DNA from: PFJX01 sp031426735
Lineage (GTDB): Bacteria > Pseudomonadota > Gammaproteobacteria > Burkholderiales > Thiobacillaceae
Direction: 5' to 3'
Assembly: GCA_031426735.1 (NCBI GenBank)
Contig: JASJPK010000088.1
Location: 16,218-80,217, forward strand
DNA length: 64,000 nucleotides
The number at the start of each line of letters is the position of its first letter. The first letter of the stretch is position 1. The notes under the pieces are model-generated. The model was not told the origin of the DNA. It saw only the letters and a program-made list of their open reading frames with translations, and did not search any database. This document shows positions 49,466-58,115 of the stretch, in pieces. The translations under genes were made by a program, and so were the position numbers.

Positions 49466-52018
49466 TCACAGCCACATCATCAAGCCGGTTTCGAACGGAT
49501 GCGTCAGCAAATCGTGGCAGGGATAGATGCGCACCCGATAGAGCAGTTTGCCGCACAGTTCAGGCGTCAATTCCAGGCGGTACAGGCATTCGCTGTCCGC
49601 CCAGCCTTCCGGCTGCATGCGCACGGCCTGCACATCCCGATCCTGGCCCTGCTTGGAGGCGCGGCCGACCAGCACTTCGACGCGCACGTCTTCCGGCAGC
49701 AGGCCGTTCAGGTTGACGGCGACCTTGAGTTCGATACTTTCGCCATAGGAGATGCGCTTGAGCGGGTCTTCGGTGCGCCGCAGCGAGACGCTGCCCCAGG
49801 CCTGCCGCACCTTGGATTTCCAGGCCGCGACGCTTTGCGCGGCGGCAAAACCGCCTTCCGAATAGCGCCGCCATTGGCGCGAGGCCGGGCCGTAGAACTT
49901 GTTGACGTACTCGGCGACCATGCGGGTGGAATTGAAGCGCGGCAGCAGCGTCGTGATCGAGCGCTTGGCCATCTTCACCCATTCGGCGGAGAAGCCCAGT
50001 TCGTGGCGGCGGTAATACATCGGGATGACCTGATCCTGCAGCAGTTCGTACAGGGTCTGGCTGTCTTCCCGATTGCGCCGCGCGTCGTCGTAGTTTTCCG
50101 GCGCCGGCTTGATCGCCCAGCCGTTGGCGCCGTCGTAGCCCTCGTCCCACCAGCCGTCGGTGACCGACAGGTTGAGCACGCCGTTCATCGCCGCTTTCAT
50201 GCCGGAAGTGCCGGACGCTTCGAGCGGGTAGATCGGGTTGTTGAGCCAGACATCGCAGCCGGAAACCAGCCGGCGGGCGAAGCCGAGGTCGTAGCCTTCC
50301 ACCATCAACAGCTTGCCCTCGAACTCGGGCCAGCGCGAAATCTCGTGGATGCGGCGGATCAGTTCCTGGCCCGGCTTGTCGGCCGGGTGCGCCTTGCCGG
50401 CGAAGATGAACAGCACCGGCCGGTCGGCGTCGGTGATGATCTGGCGCATCCAGTCCATGTTTTCGAACATCAGCGTGGCACGCTTGTAGGTCGCGAAGCG
50501 GCGCGCGAAGCCGATGGTCAGCACGTTCGGATCGAGCGGGTTGGCGTACTTCAGCATGCGTTCCAGGTGCGCCTCGGAACCGTGGTTGCGCAGGTGTTGC
50601 TGGGTGATGCGGAAGTTCAGGCCATGCAGCATCTGCGTCTTCAGCGCCTGATGCACGGACCAGAAATGGTGATCGGGAATCGCATCGATCTTCTGCCAGA
50701 ACTCGACATCGGTCAGCCGCCGGCGCCATTCGTAGCCCAGCTTGTTGTCGAACAGGTCCTGCCATTCCTGCGCCAGGAAGGTGGAGACGTGGACGCCGTT
50801 GGTGATGTAGTCCATCGGCGAATCTTCCGGCGCCACCTGCGACCACATGTCGGACAGGATGTGCGAGGAAACCTGGCCATGGATGCGCGACACGCCGTTG
50901 TGATGGCGCGAGCCGTGCAAGGCCAGCTTGGTCATGTTGAAGTCCTGGCCGTGCTCGGCGCCGCCCAGGCGCATGAACTCGGCGCGGCTGACGCCGAGGT
51001 CGTTGCAGCACCGCGAGAAATAGTCCCAGACCATTTCTTCGCCGAAGTGATCGTGTCCGGCCGGCACCGGCGTATGCGTGGTGAACACGGTATTCGCCGC
51101 CACTGCTTCCAGCGCGGCATGGAAGGAAAGACCGTCTTTCACCTTGCGGCGGATCCGCTCCAGCACCAGGAAGGCGGCATGGCCTTCGTTGATGTGATAC
51201 GCCGTCGGCTTGACGCCGAGTTCCTGCAATGCGCGCATGCCGCCGACGCCGAGCACGATTTCCTGCTGGATGCGGGTGTGCTTGTCGCCGCCGTAGAGTT
51301 GGTGCGTGATGTAGCGGTCTTCGACGCTGTTGACCGGCAGATCGGTATCGAGCAGACAGAGGCGAACGTGCCCGACGTTCGCTTCCCAGACCTTCACTTC
51401 CAGAGTGCGGCCGGGCAGTTCGATCTGGATGTGCACTTCGCTGCCGTCCTCGCGCATGGCGGGATGCACCGGCAGATCGTCGAACTCGGAATCGGTGTAG
51501 TTGGCGATCTGGTTGCCGTCGTTGTCGATGCGCTGGAAGAAATAGCCCTGGCGATAAAGCAGCCCGACCGCGATGAACGGCAAGCGCATGTCGGAAGCCG
51601 ACTTGCAGTGGTCGCCGGCGAGGATGCCGAGGCCGCCGGAATACACCGGGAAGCTCTCGTGGAAGCCGAACTCGGCGCAGAAGTAGGCGATCAGGTCGCC
51701 CGGATGCAGGTCCAGCTGCATGTCGCGCCGCAGCGGCTCGCTCATGTAGGTATCGAACGCCGACAGCACACGGTTGTAGCTGCCCAGGAAGATGTGGTCT
51801 TCCGCCGCCTCGGTCAGGCGCTCTTCATCGACCCGCTTCAGGAACGCCTTCGGGTTGTGGTTGACCGCATCCCACAGGCCCGAATGCAGGCGCGCGAACA
51901 GCGTACGACTAGGCCGGTCCCAGCCGTACCAGAGGTTGTCCGCAAGTTCGGTGAGACGCGACAGACGGCGCGGGATGCGCGGATTGACTTCGACGATGAA
52001 CGGCGTGCCGGGTTTCAT
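49466..52018 (-). CDS. glgP: Alpha-glucan phosphorylase (GT35)
   Basis: 850 residues, the short-form glycogen/maltodextrin phosphorylase with an N-terminal DUF3417-type region. The PLP-binding Lys lies in ASGTSGMKAAMNG; YTTHTPVPAGHD-like FTTHTPVPAGHDHF, HINEGHAAF and the RFATYKRATL block are intact. It releases glucose-1-phosphate from storage glucan in the cytoplasm. No other glg gene is adjacent. Confidence 0.9.
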   Translation of the reverse strand: MKPGTPFIVEVNPRIPRRLSRLTELADNLWYGWDRPSRTLFARLHSGLWDAVNHNPKAFLKRVDEERLTEAAEDHIFLGSYNRVLSAFDTYMSEPLRRDMQLDLHPGDLIAYFCAEFGFHESFPVYSGGLGILAGDHCKSASDMRLPFIAVGLLYRQGYFFQRIDNDGNQIANYTDSEFDDLPVHPAMREDGSEVHIQIELPGRTLEVKVWEANVGHVRLCLLDTDLPVNSVEDRYITHQLYGGDKHTRIQQEIVLGVGGMRALQELGVKPTAYHINEGHAAFLVLERIRRKVKDGLSFHAALEAVAANTVFTTHTPVPAGHDHFGEEMVWDYFSRCCNDLGVSRAEFMRLGGAEHGQDFNMTKLALHGSRHHNGVSRIHGQVSSHILSDMWSQVAPEDSPMDYITNGVHVSTFLAQEWQDLFDNKLGYEWRRRLTDVEFWQKIDAIPDHHFWSVHQALKTQMLHGLNFRITQQHLRNHGSEAHLERMLKYANPLDPNVLTIGFARRFATYKRATLMFENMDWMRQIITDADRPVLFIFAGKAHPADKPGQELIRRIHEISRWPEFEGKLLMVEGYDLGFARRLVSGCDVWLNNPIYPLEASGTSGMKAAMNGVLNLSVTDGWWDEGYDGANGWAIKPAPENYDDARRNREDSQTLYELLQDQVIPMYYRRHELGFSAEWVKMAKRSITTLLPRFNSTRMVAEYVNKFYGPASRQWRRYSEGGFAAAQSVAAWKSKVRQAWGSVSLRRTEDPLKRISYGESIELKVAVNLNGLLPEDVRVEVLVGRASKQGQDRDVQAVRMQPEGWADSECLYRLELTPELCGKLLYRVRIYPCHDLLTHPFETGLMMWL

Positions 52019-52052
52019 TTGGACTCCTGTTAGCGTGATTCATGCCTGGTGG

Positions 52053-52110
52053 GTAGGAGGTCCACTGGCGAACCGAACAGCGTTATTCGGCCCGCAAGCG
52101 GATCTCCTAC
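52053..52110. repeat. GTAGGAGGTCC-family palindromic repeat, second copy
   Basis: GTAGGAGGTCCACTGGCG and CGCAAGCGGATCTCCTAC are related to the arms at 25555-25623. Its right end contains the TAG stop of orn, read on the minus strand. Confidence 0.7.
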
Positions 52111-52658
52111 TCGGCCAACCGAATGAAATGCTCGCGGTAGTACTTGAGTTCTTCGATGGATTCCTGAATGTCGGCCAGCGCGGTGTGGCTGTTGGCTTTC
52201 TTGAAGCCGTCCTTCAGTTCCGGCCGCCAGCGCCCGGCCAGCTCCTTGAGGGTGGAGACATCCAGATTGCGGTAATGGAAATAGGCTTCCATTTCGGGCA
52301 GGTGGCGCGCCATGAAGCGGCGATCCTGGCAGATCGAGTTGCCGCACATCGGCGAGGTGCGCTCCGGCACATGCAGTTTCATGAATTCGATCATGCGCGC
52401 GGAGACGTCGGCGGCGGTCAGGGTGGACGCCTTGACCTTGTCGATCAGGCCGGACTTGCCGTGCGTACCCTTGTTCCAGTTGTCCATCGCGTCGAGCACG
52501 CTGTCGGGCTGATGCAATACCAGAACAGGGCCTTCTTCGACCAGATTGAGATCCTTGTCGGTCACGATCAAGGCAACTTCGAGAACGACATCGGTATCGG
52601 GATTCAGGCCCGACATTTCCATGTCGATCCAGACCAGATGAGTATTGTTTTGTGGCAT
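52107..52658 (-). CDS. orn: Oligoribonuclease
   Basis: 183 residues, a DEDDh 3'-5' exoribonuclease: HLVWIDMEMSGL (Asp, Glu), later Asp motifs and NSHTALADIQESIEELKYYR with the His. It degrades two- to five-nucleotide RNAs, including pGpG from c-di-GMP breakdown, which links it to the EAL enzymes in this window. The start MPQNNTHL is preferred to an ATG 16 codons earlier. The stop codon is supplied by a palindromic repeat. Confidence 0.94.
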   Translation of the reverse strand: MPQNNTHLVWIDMEMSGLNPDTDVVLEVALIVTDKDLNLVEEGPVLVLHQPDSVLDAMDNWNKGTHGKSGLIDKVKASTLTAADVSARMIEFMKLHVPERTSPMCGNSICQDRRFMARHLPEMEAYFHYRNLDVSTLKELAGRWRPELKDGFKKANSHTALADIQESIEELKYYREHFIRLAE

Positions 52659-52739
52659 GTAGGTGGCGCCGGAGGGGCTCGAATTGGGGGCGCAGCATTG
52701 TGGCATAATCGGCCCGACAACGTCACAAGAAGTTCTCTA

Positions 52740-54014
52740 ATGCCTTCATTTCAAAGCGTTTTTTTGGCAGCGTTCTGTATTACTTTCGGTCTGAAACTGT
52801 GGTTGTTGTTGCGCCAGATGCGGCATGTCTGGCTGCATCGCGACACCCCGCCGGCCGCCTTTGTCGACAGCATTCCGCTGCAGGAACATCAAAAAGCCGC
52901 CGCCTACACGCTGGCCAAGGCGCGTATCGGCCTGCTCAACCTCGCACTGGAAGGCGGCCTGCTCTACGCCTTCACCCTCGGCGGCGGCCTGCAATGGCTG
53001 CACGACACCCTCGCCGTCACGCTGTCGCAGCCGCTGCTGGCCGGCGTCGGCGTGCTGCTCGGCCTGACCCTGATCGGCGGCGCGGCAGAATTGCCGCTCA
53101 GTCTGTATCGCCAGTTCCGCATCGAGGCCCGCTTCGGCTTCAATCGCCAGTCTCCCGCCGGCTTTCTCGTCGACCTGCTCAAGCAGACGCTGCTCGGCCT
53201 CGCCCTCGGCGGCCCGCTGCTCCTGCTCGTGCTGTGGCTGATGGGCATCATGGGGGCAACCTGGTGGCTCTGGGTGTGGGCAGTCTGGATGGGCTTCAAT
53301 CTGCTGCTGCTGACCGTTTACCCCACCGTCATCGCGCCGCTGTTCAACAAGTTCACACCGCTGCAAGACCTCAACCTGAAGCACCGCATCGAGAACCTGC
53401 TCGCCCGTGCCGGCTTCCATGCCAGCGGCGTCTTCGTGATGGACGGTTCGCGCCGCTCCAGCCACGGCAACGCCTATTTCACCGGGCTGGGCAAGAACAA
53501 GCGCATCGTGTTCTACGACACGCTGTTGTCGCAGTTGAATCCGGAGCAGATCGAAGCCGTGCTGGCGCACGAACTGGGCCATTTCAAGCGCCGCCACATC
53601 GTCAAACGCATCGTGCTGATGTTCTGCCTGAGCCTGGCCATGCTGGCGCTGCTGGCAACGCTGAAGGAGGCAAGCTGGTTCTACCAGGGCCTCGGCGTCG
53701 CCAGCCAGAGCGATGCCACCGCGCTGGCCCTGTTCTTCCTCGCGCTGCCGGTGTTCCTGTTCCCGCTGTCGCCGTTGATGAGCCTGTATTCGCGCAAACA
53801 CGAGTTCGAGGCCGATGCCTTCGCCGCCGGCCTCACCCAGCCGGGCCATCTGGTTTCCGCGCTGGTGCGGCTGTATCGCGACAACGCCGCGACGCTGACG
53901 CCGGACCCGATCTATTCTCTGTTCTACGACAGTCACCCGAAGGCGGTGGAACGAATTGAAAAACTGGAGTCTTACCGTAAGCCAAGCCACGACCCGCAGC
54001 CCATGCAGGCGTAA
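52740..54014 (+). CDS. Ste24/HtpX-type M48 membrane peptidase
   Basis: 424 residues. Several membrane helices, zinc site AHELGHFKRRH and downstream Glu in SRKHEFEADAF, plus the Asn/His-containing RRSSHGNAYFTGLG block, all as in Ste24/CAAX-type M48 proteases. It acts in quality control of membrane proteins. GCATAAT upstream may be its -10. A cytochrome c gene follows 24 nt later. Confidence 0.92.
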   Translation: MPSFQSVFLAAFCITFGLKLWLLLRQMRHVWLHRDTPPAAFVDSIPLQEHQKAAAYTLAKARIGLLNLALEGGLLYAFTLGGGLQWLHDTLAVTLSQPLLAGVGVLLGLTLIGGAAELPLSLYRQFRIEARFGFNRQSPAGFLVDLLKQTLLGLALGGPLLLLVLWLMGIMGATWWLWVWAVWMGFNLLLLTVYPTVIAPLFNKFTPLQDLNLKHRIENLLARAGFHASGVFVMDGSRRSSHGNAYFTGLGKNKRIVFYDTLLSQLNPEQIEAVLAHELGHFKRRHIVKRIVLMFCLSLAMLALLATLKEASWFYQGLGVASQSDATALALFFLALPVFLFPLSPLMSLYSRKHEFEADAFAAGLTQPGHLVSALVRLYRDNAATLTPDPIYSLFYDSHPKAVERIEKLESYRKPSHDPQPMQA

Positions 54015-54038
54015 TCAATTCCAACGAGAGGAGTCACC

Positions 54039-54356
54039 ATGAAAAAACTATCCCTTATTCTGGCCATCGCCACCGCTTCCGTTTTCGCCACCCCGGCCTT
54101 CGCCGCCCCGTTCGACAAGGGGGATCCGAATGCCGGCAAGGCGACGCACGATAAACAATGCGCCGGTTGCCATGTTTCCAAAGTTGGCGGCGACGGCAGC
54201 AAGATGTACACGCGCGCCGACCGCCGCGTGAAATCCGCTTCCGGCCTGGCGCAGCAGGTCACCACCTGCAACTCGATGCTGGGCAACCAGTTGTTCCCGG
54301 AAGACGAACTGCATCTGTCGGCTTACCTGAACAGCCAGTTCTACAAGTTCAAGTAA
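54039..54356 (+). CDS. Periplasmic monohaem c-type cytochrome
   Basis: 105 residues. Signal peptide ending AFA; one CAGCH motif (Cys41, Cys44, His45); Met80 in CNSMLGNQLFP is the likely axial ligand. Class I c-type fold. It resembles a family found in sulfur-oxidising and nitrate-respiring betaproteobacteria that is usually uncharacterised. The ribosome site is GAGAGGAG. phhB follows after 13 nt, although the two have no obvious link. Confidence 0.85.
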   Translation: MKKLSLILAIATASVFATPAFAAPFDKGDPNAGKATHDKQCAGCHVSKVGGDGSKMYTRADRRVKSASGLAQQVTTCNSMLGNQLFPEDELHLSAYLNSQFYKFK

Positions 54357-54369
54357 CCGGAGAGCGATC

Positions 54370-54714
54370 ATGACCGATACCTTTTGCGACCTCTCCAAAG
54401 GCAAGTGCAAACCCTGCGAAGGCGGCATTCCCGCGCTGACCGCCGACGAGATCGCCGGCCTGATGCCGAAACTGGCGGCTGACTGGCAAGTGGCGGACGG
54501 CAAACTGCGGCGCGATTTCAAGTTCCCCGACCATTACGTCACGATGACCTTCGTCAACGCCGTCGCCTGGGTCTCGCACCAGCAAGGCCATCATCCCGAC
54601 CTGGCCGTGGGCTACAACACCTGCCGTGTCGAATACGTCACCCACGCCATCAACGGCCTGTCGGAATCGGATTTCATCTGTGCCGCCAAGATCGATGCAT
54701 TGTTCGATCTGTAA
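54370..54714 (+). CDS. phhB: Pterin-4a-carbinolamine dehydratase
   Basis: 114 residues. HQQGHHPDLAVGYNTCRVEY supplies the catalytic histidines; the ending SESDFICAAKID is the family signature. It regenerates tetrahydrobiopterin-like cofactor, or acts in molybdopterin-related chemistry. No phenylalanine hydroxylase gene is nearby. The N-terminus contains a CKPC pair as often in proteobacterial members. Confidence 0.93.
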   Translation: MTDTFCDLSKGKCKPCEGGIPALTADEIAGLMPKLAADWQVADGKLRRDFKFPDHYVTMTFVNAVAWVSHQQGHHPDLAVGYNTCRVEYVTHAINGLSESDFICAAKIDALFDL

Positions 54715-54726
54715 TGGCCATCTTTA

Positions 54727-55605
54727 ATGGCAAATAGCCCGCTGCCGGCCGGCCGCGTCGTCGCTGCGCACGGGCGACGCTTCCTGATCGAAACGGGCGA
54801 AGGCATCGTCGAATGCGTCACGCGCGGCCGTAAGAGCGACATCGTTTGCGGCGATCAGGTTTCGTTCAACATCACCGATGCCGACCACGGCGTCATCGAG
54901 CACGTCGCATCACGCAAGAACCTGCTGTATCGCTCCGACGATTTCCGCAGCAAGCTGATTGCCGCCAATCTCGATCTGGCCGTCGTCGTGGTTGCCGCCG
55001 TGCCCTACTTCCGCGAGGAATTGCTGATCCGCTGCCTGGTCGCCTGCGAGAGTGCGAACATCCCGGTGCTGATCGCGCTGAACAAATCCGATCTGCCGGA
55101 AACCGCCGCGCTGGCACAGCATCTGGAAATCTATGCGCAGCTCGGCTATCCGCAGATCACCGTCTCTGCGCGCGGCGACCTCGCCGAACTGCAAGCGCAT
55201 CTGAACGGCAAGACCAGCGTACTGGTCGGCGCGTCCGGCGTCGGCAAAAGCACCTTGCTGAACAAACTGGCGCCGGAAGCGAACGCCGCCACCGGCGAAA
55301 TCTCGCTGGCCCTCGATGCCGGCAAGCACACCACGACCAACGCCCGCCTGTTCCATTTACCCGAAGGCGGCGACTTGATCGACTCGCCCGGCATGCAGGA
55401 ATTCGGCCTGCAACACCTCACCCCGGCCGCGCTGATGGAGGCCTTCCCGGAAATTCGCGCGCGCGCCGGCCAATGCCGTTTCTACAACTGCCGCCATCTG
55501 AAGGAACCCGGCTGCGCTGTGCTCGCCGCGGTGCAAGCGGGCGACATGTTGCCGAACCGGATGCGGGTGTATCAAAGTCTGATCGGCCAGTTAACAGTGT
55601 CATAG
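54727..55605 (+). CDS. rsgA: Ribosome small-subunit GTPase RsgA
   Basis: 292 residues. OB-fold N-terminus, then a circularly permuted GTPase with G4 ALNKSD before G1 GASGVGKSTLLNKL and G3 DSPGMQEF, and a C-terminal zinc-binding set CRFYNCRHLKEPGC. It assists 30S maturation. The start is 12 nt after phhB. The TAG stop is followed 2 nt later by a GTAGG repeat. Confidence 0.94.
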   Translation: MANSPLPAGRVVAAHGRRFLIETGEGIVECVTRGRKSDIVCGDQVSFNITDADHGVIEHVASRKNLLYRSDDFRSKLIAANLDLAVVVVAAVPYFREELLIRCLVACESANIPVLIALNKSDLPETAALAQHLEIYAQLGYPQITVSARGDLAELQAHLNGKTSVLVGASGVGKSTLLNKLAPEANAATGEISLALDAGKHTTTNARLFHLPEGGDLIDSPGMQEFGLQHLTPAALMEAFPEIRARAGQCRFYNCRHLKEPGCAVLAAVQAGDMLPNRMRVYQSLIGQLTVS

Positions 55606-55607
55606 CA

Positions 55608-55722
55608 GTAGGTCGGCAATCCCCGCAAGGGGGACGCCGGATTCGTAAGCGCTAAAGCGCCAACGACGCCGCTGTCCCTTGCCGACGGGTGTTGGATCGG
55701 CGGCATGGGAATGCCGCCCTAC
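55608..55722. repeat. GTAGGTCGGCAAT repeat block, first copy after rsgA
   Basis: Starts GTAGGTCGGCAATCCCCGC and ends GGAATGCCGCCCTAC with internal inverted arms. Related blocks are at 55767-55824 and 40211-40357. Confidence 0.75.
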
Positions 55723-55766
55723 TTGACCGATCGGACAGATCACAATGTCGTAAATCGCGCGCTGCA

Positions 55767-55824
55767 GTAGGTCGGCAATCCTTTGCCGACGAACAAATCG
55801 GCGGCAGGGGAATGCCGCCCTTAC
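55767..55824. repeat. GTAGGTCGGCAAT repeat block, second copy after rsgA
   Basis: A shorter version of the preceding block, arranged head to tail with it; together they fill most of the gap before the DsrE-like gene. Confidence 0.75.
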
Positions 55825-55852
55825 TTGACTACGGAAAGTTAGGAGACCGCAC

Positions 55853-56350
55853 ATGAAAACCCTCGCCGCCCTGCTCCTTGGCCTGCTCCTCGCATTGCAG
55901 GCCCGCGCCGATGCCACCCTGGTCAACACGCCCTACGCCGCGCCGAAAGTGGTGTTCGATTTCTACCTCGACGATCCCGCCAAGATGGGCGCCGCGCTGT
56001 ACTGGCTGCGCTCGCTGATCCTGCCGCTGTCGGTACCGCCGTACGAATACGACAGCGACACCATCAAAGTCGTCGTGCACGGCACCGAACTGGTCACACT
56101 GGCGAAGAAAAACGAGGCGAAATACAAGGATGCGGTCGACCGCATGCGCTATTACGCCGACCTCGGCATCGAGTTCAAGGTCTGCGGCCTGGCCATGCAG
56201 GACTACGGTTACAGCCTGAAGGACATGCAGGACTTCGTCCAGGTCGTGCCCAGCGCGCCGGTGGAACTGGTGCACTGGCAGAACAAGGGCTACGCCGTGC
56301 TGGTGCCGACCATCATGGACAAGAAATTCAACATCGAGGACATCCGCTGA
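55853..56350 (+). CDS. Secreted DsrE/DsrF-like protein
   Basis: 165 residues. A signal peptide (cleavage near ARA) is followed by a DsrE-like fold: beta strand VVFDFYLDD, helix, VVVHGTELVTL, a helix with KYKDAVDRMRYYADLG and strand FKVCGLAMQDYGYSLKDM, where Cys111 occupies the persulfide-carrying position of DsrE/TusD. Periplasmic DsrE homologues occur in many sulfur oxidisers with unknown role; a link to the periplasmic sulfide dehydrogenase is a fair inference. It stands alone in its operon. Confidence 0.8.
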   Translation: MKTLAALLLGLLLALQARADATLVNTPYAAPKVVFDFYLDDPAKMGAALYWLRSLILPLSVPPYEYDSDTIKVVVHGTELVTLAKKNEAKYKDAVDRMRYYADLGIEFKVCGLAMQDYGYSLKDMQDFVQVVPSAPVELVHWQNKGYAVLVPTIMDKKFNIEDIR

Positions 56351-56425
56351 GGTGTCCGGTGCCATCGCGTCAGTGTTGTCGCTGACGCCAAGCAGCGAGC
56401 AGGCTCAGCCCATCTTATCGGGGCG

Positions 56426-56812
56426 TCACCACAAGCGTTTCACGCCGTAGTTCTCGAACACCGCATCGGCGGAAACCAGAGTCAGTTTTTCTTCCAGTGC
56501 CTGGGCGATCAGTAGGCGGTCGAAAGGGTCGCGGTGGTGGAACGGCAACGATTCGACACGGGCAACATGGCGAAAAGCGATGTCCAGTTGCACGAAGCCA
56601 TTTGCGGCCAGCTGGCTGGGGAAATACTGGCGAACGCTGCTCGCTAGTTTCAACTTTCCAAGTTGGCACTTGATCGCCATCTCCCAGGCGCAAGCGAGAC
56701 TGACAAAACACTCGGCGTCGGCGGCTGCGATGGCCTTGCGTGCCTTGGTGGAAAGCTGAGGAGCGTCTTCCACCCACCAGAGCAGTGCGTGGGTATCGAG
56801 CAGAAGTCGCAT
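56426..56812 (-). CDS. PIN-domain toxin
   Basis: 128 residues. PIN acidic site: LLLDTHALLWW (Asp6), AWEMAIK (Glu44), HRDPFDRLLIAQA and VSADAVF (Asp116). This is the type paired with Phd/YefM antitoxins, an RNase that stalls growth when free. Its ATG shares one base with the antitoxin stop (TGATG). Confidence 0.93.
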   Translation of the reverse strand: MRLLLDTHALLWWVEDAPQLSTKARKAIAAADAECFVSLACAWEMAIKCQLGKLKLASSVRQYFPSQLAANGFVQLDIAFRHVARVESLPFHHRDPFDRLLIAQALEEKLTLVSADAVFENYGVKRLW

Positions 56813-57039
56813 CAGCTGTAATCCGCGAAGTCTTCTGGCGTAGCGTTGAAATCCTCGGCCATGTAGAGCAACTGGCCTTTGCCGCTGCCTGGCTGGCGAA
56901 TGCGTTGCAACGGCTCGATGGGCACCAGCCGCAACAACGGCTTGTTGTCCCGCGCGATCACCACATCTTCGCCCAGCAAAGCTTTCTGAACCAGTTCGGA
57001 CAGATGCGCTTTTGCTTCGCCGATATTGAACTGTTGCAT
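56812..57039 (-). CDS. Phd/YefM-family antitoxin
   Basis: 75 residues starting MQQFNIGEAKAHLSELVQKA, the DNA-binding N-terminal domain of Phd/YefM; the C-terminal 25 residues would wrap the toxin. It represses its own operon together with the toxin. Encoded just ahead of and overlapping the PIN gene. Confidence 0.92.
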   Translation of the reverse strand: MQQFNIGEAKAHLSELVQKALLGEDVVIARDNKPLLRLVPIEPLQRIRQPGSGKGQLLYMAEDFNATPEDFADYS

Positions 57040-57098
57040 GGCAACCCCTCCTTAGTTGGTCATCATATTTGACCAAGCGGCAGCAAGCAAGGGCAAAC

Positions 57099-57536
57099 TC
57101 ACTCCGGCCAGTGCTTGATATACCGCTTCAGCAGCGAGTTCTCGAAATCGGCTTCCTTCAGGCAGGCGCGGGCGACGTCGTGGAAGGAAATGACGCCCAC
57201 CATCTTTCGCTCGTCGAGCACGACCAGATGGCTGGTGTGGCTTTTGGTCATCGCATCGCGGGCGTAATCCACCGAGTCGTCCAGCGTGGCGACCAGCGGC
57301 GCGGGTTCCATCAGTTCGCCGACTGTCACCTCGCTCAAGCCACAAGCGCGCGCATGCAAGCCGCGCAGGATGTCGCGTTCGGTGATGAAGCCGAGCAGAT
57401 CGCCGTCGCGCAGCACGACCAGCGAACCGATTTCGTGCTCGGCCATGCGACTGACCGCGTCGGCGGCAGAAGCATCGGGCTCGATGCTGACGATTTCGGT
57501 GCCACTTTTTACCGACAGTACTTCGCGGATCAACAT
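57099..57536 (-). CDS. Two-CBS-domain protein
   Basis: 145 residues made of two CBS motifs (FITERDILRGLH and GVISFHDVARA). No attached enzyme or transporter. Such stand-alone pairs bind adenosyl nucleotides and regulate partners. Follows the DJ-1-like gene in the same direction after 18 nt. Confidence 0.9.
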   Translation of the reverse strand: MLIREVLSVKSGTEIVSIEPDASAADAVSRMAEHEIGSLVVLRDGDLLGFITERDILRGLHARACGLSEVTVGELMEPAPLVATLDDSVDYARDAMTKSHTSHLVVLDERKMVGVISFHDVARACLKEADFENSLLKRYIKHWPE

Positions 57537-57554
57537 GTTCGTCTCCTTGTAGCG

Positions 57555-58106
57555 TTATCGACGGACCAGCCCGGCTTCGACCTGTTTGCGCATGGCCGCG
57601 CCCTTGAGCAGTTCAATCAGGGTCAGCGCGAAATCCATCGCGGTGCCCGGACCTTGCGAGGTGACCACCTTGCCGTCGACCACGACCGCGTCGGCCAGAC
57701 TTTGTGTGTTGGTCAACTTGAGCGAATCGAGCACGCCGGGGTAGGCGGTGGCCTGTTTGCCGTCTAGCAGGCCGGCTTGCGCCAGCGCCATCGGGGCGGC
57801 GCAGATCGCCGTGGTGTAGCGCCCGGCGGCGGCCATTTTCTTGAGCAGCGCCTGTACGCGGGCATCGTCGCGCAGATGCTCGGCGCCGGGCAGACCGCCG
57901 GGCAGCGCGATGAGGTCGAAATCGCGCGTCAGCACGTCGTCCAGATAGGCATCCGGCTCGACACGGATGCCGCGACTGCCTTGAATGGTGCCGCGCTGCA
58001 GGCCGGCCAGCACCACCTCGATGCCGGCGCGGCGCAACAGATCGGACAAGGTGACGGCTTCCAGATCTTCGAAGCCGGGGGCCAATGGAATCAATACGGT
58101 TGCCAT
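57555..58106 (-). CDS. DJ-1/PfpI-family protein (YajL-like)
   Basis: 183 residues. Nucleophile elbow TAICAAPMAL with the reactive Cys, glutamate in FEDLEAVT, and ALPGG. YajL-like members protect against oxidative or carbonyl stress. The 10-nt gap to the oxidase gene and 18-nt gap to the CBS gene suggest one transcript. Confidence 0.92.
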   Translation of the reverse strand: MATVLIPLAPGFEDLEAVTLSDLLRRAGIEVVLAGLQRGTIQGSRGIRVEPDAYLDDVLTRDFDLIALPGGLPGAEHLRDDARVQALLKKMAAAGRYTTAICAAPMALAQAGLLDGKQATAYPGVLDSLKLTNTQSLADAVVVDGKVVTSQGPGTAMDFALTLIELLKGAAMRKQVEAGLVRR

Positions 58107-58115
58107 GTTTTTCTC

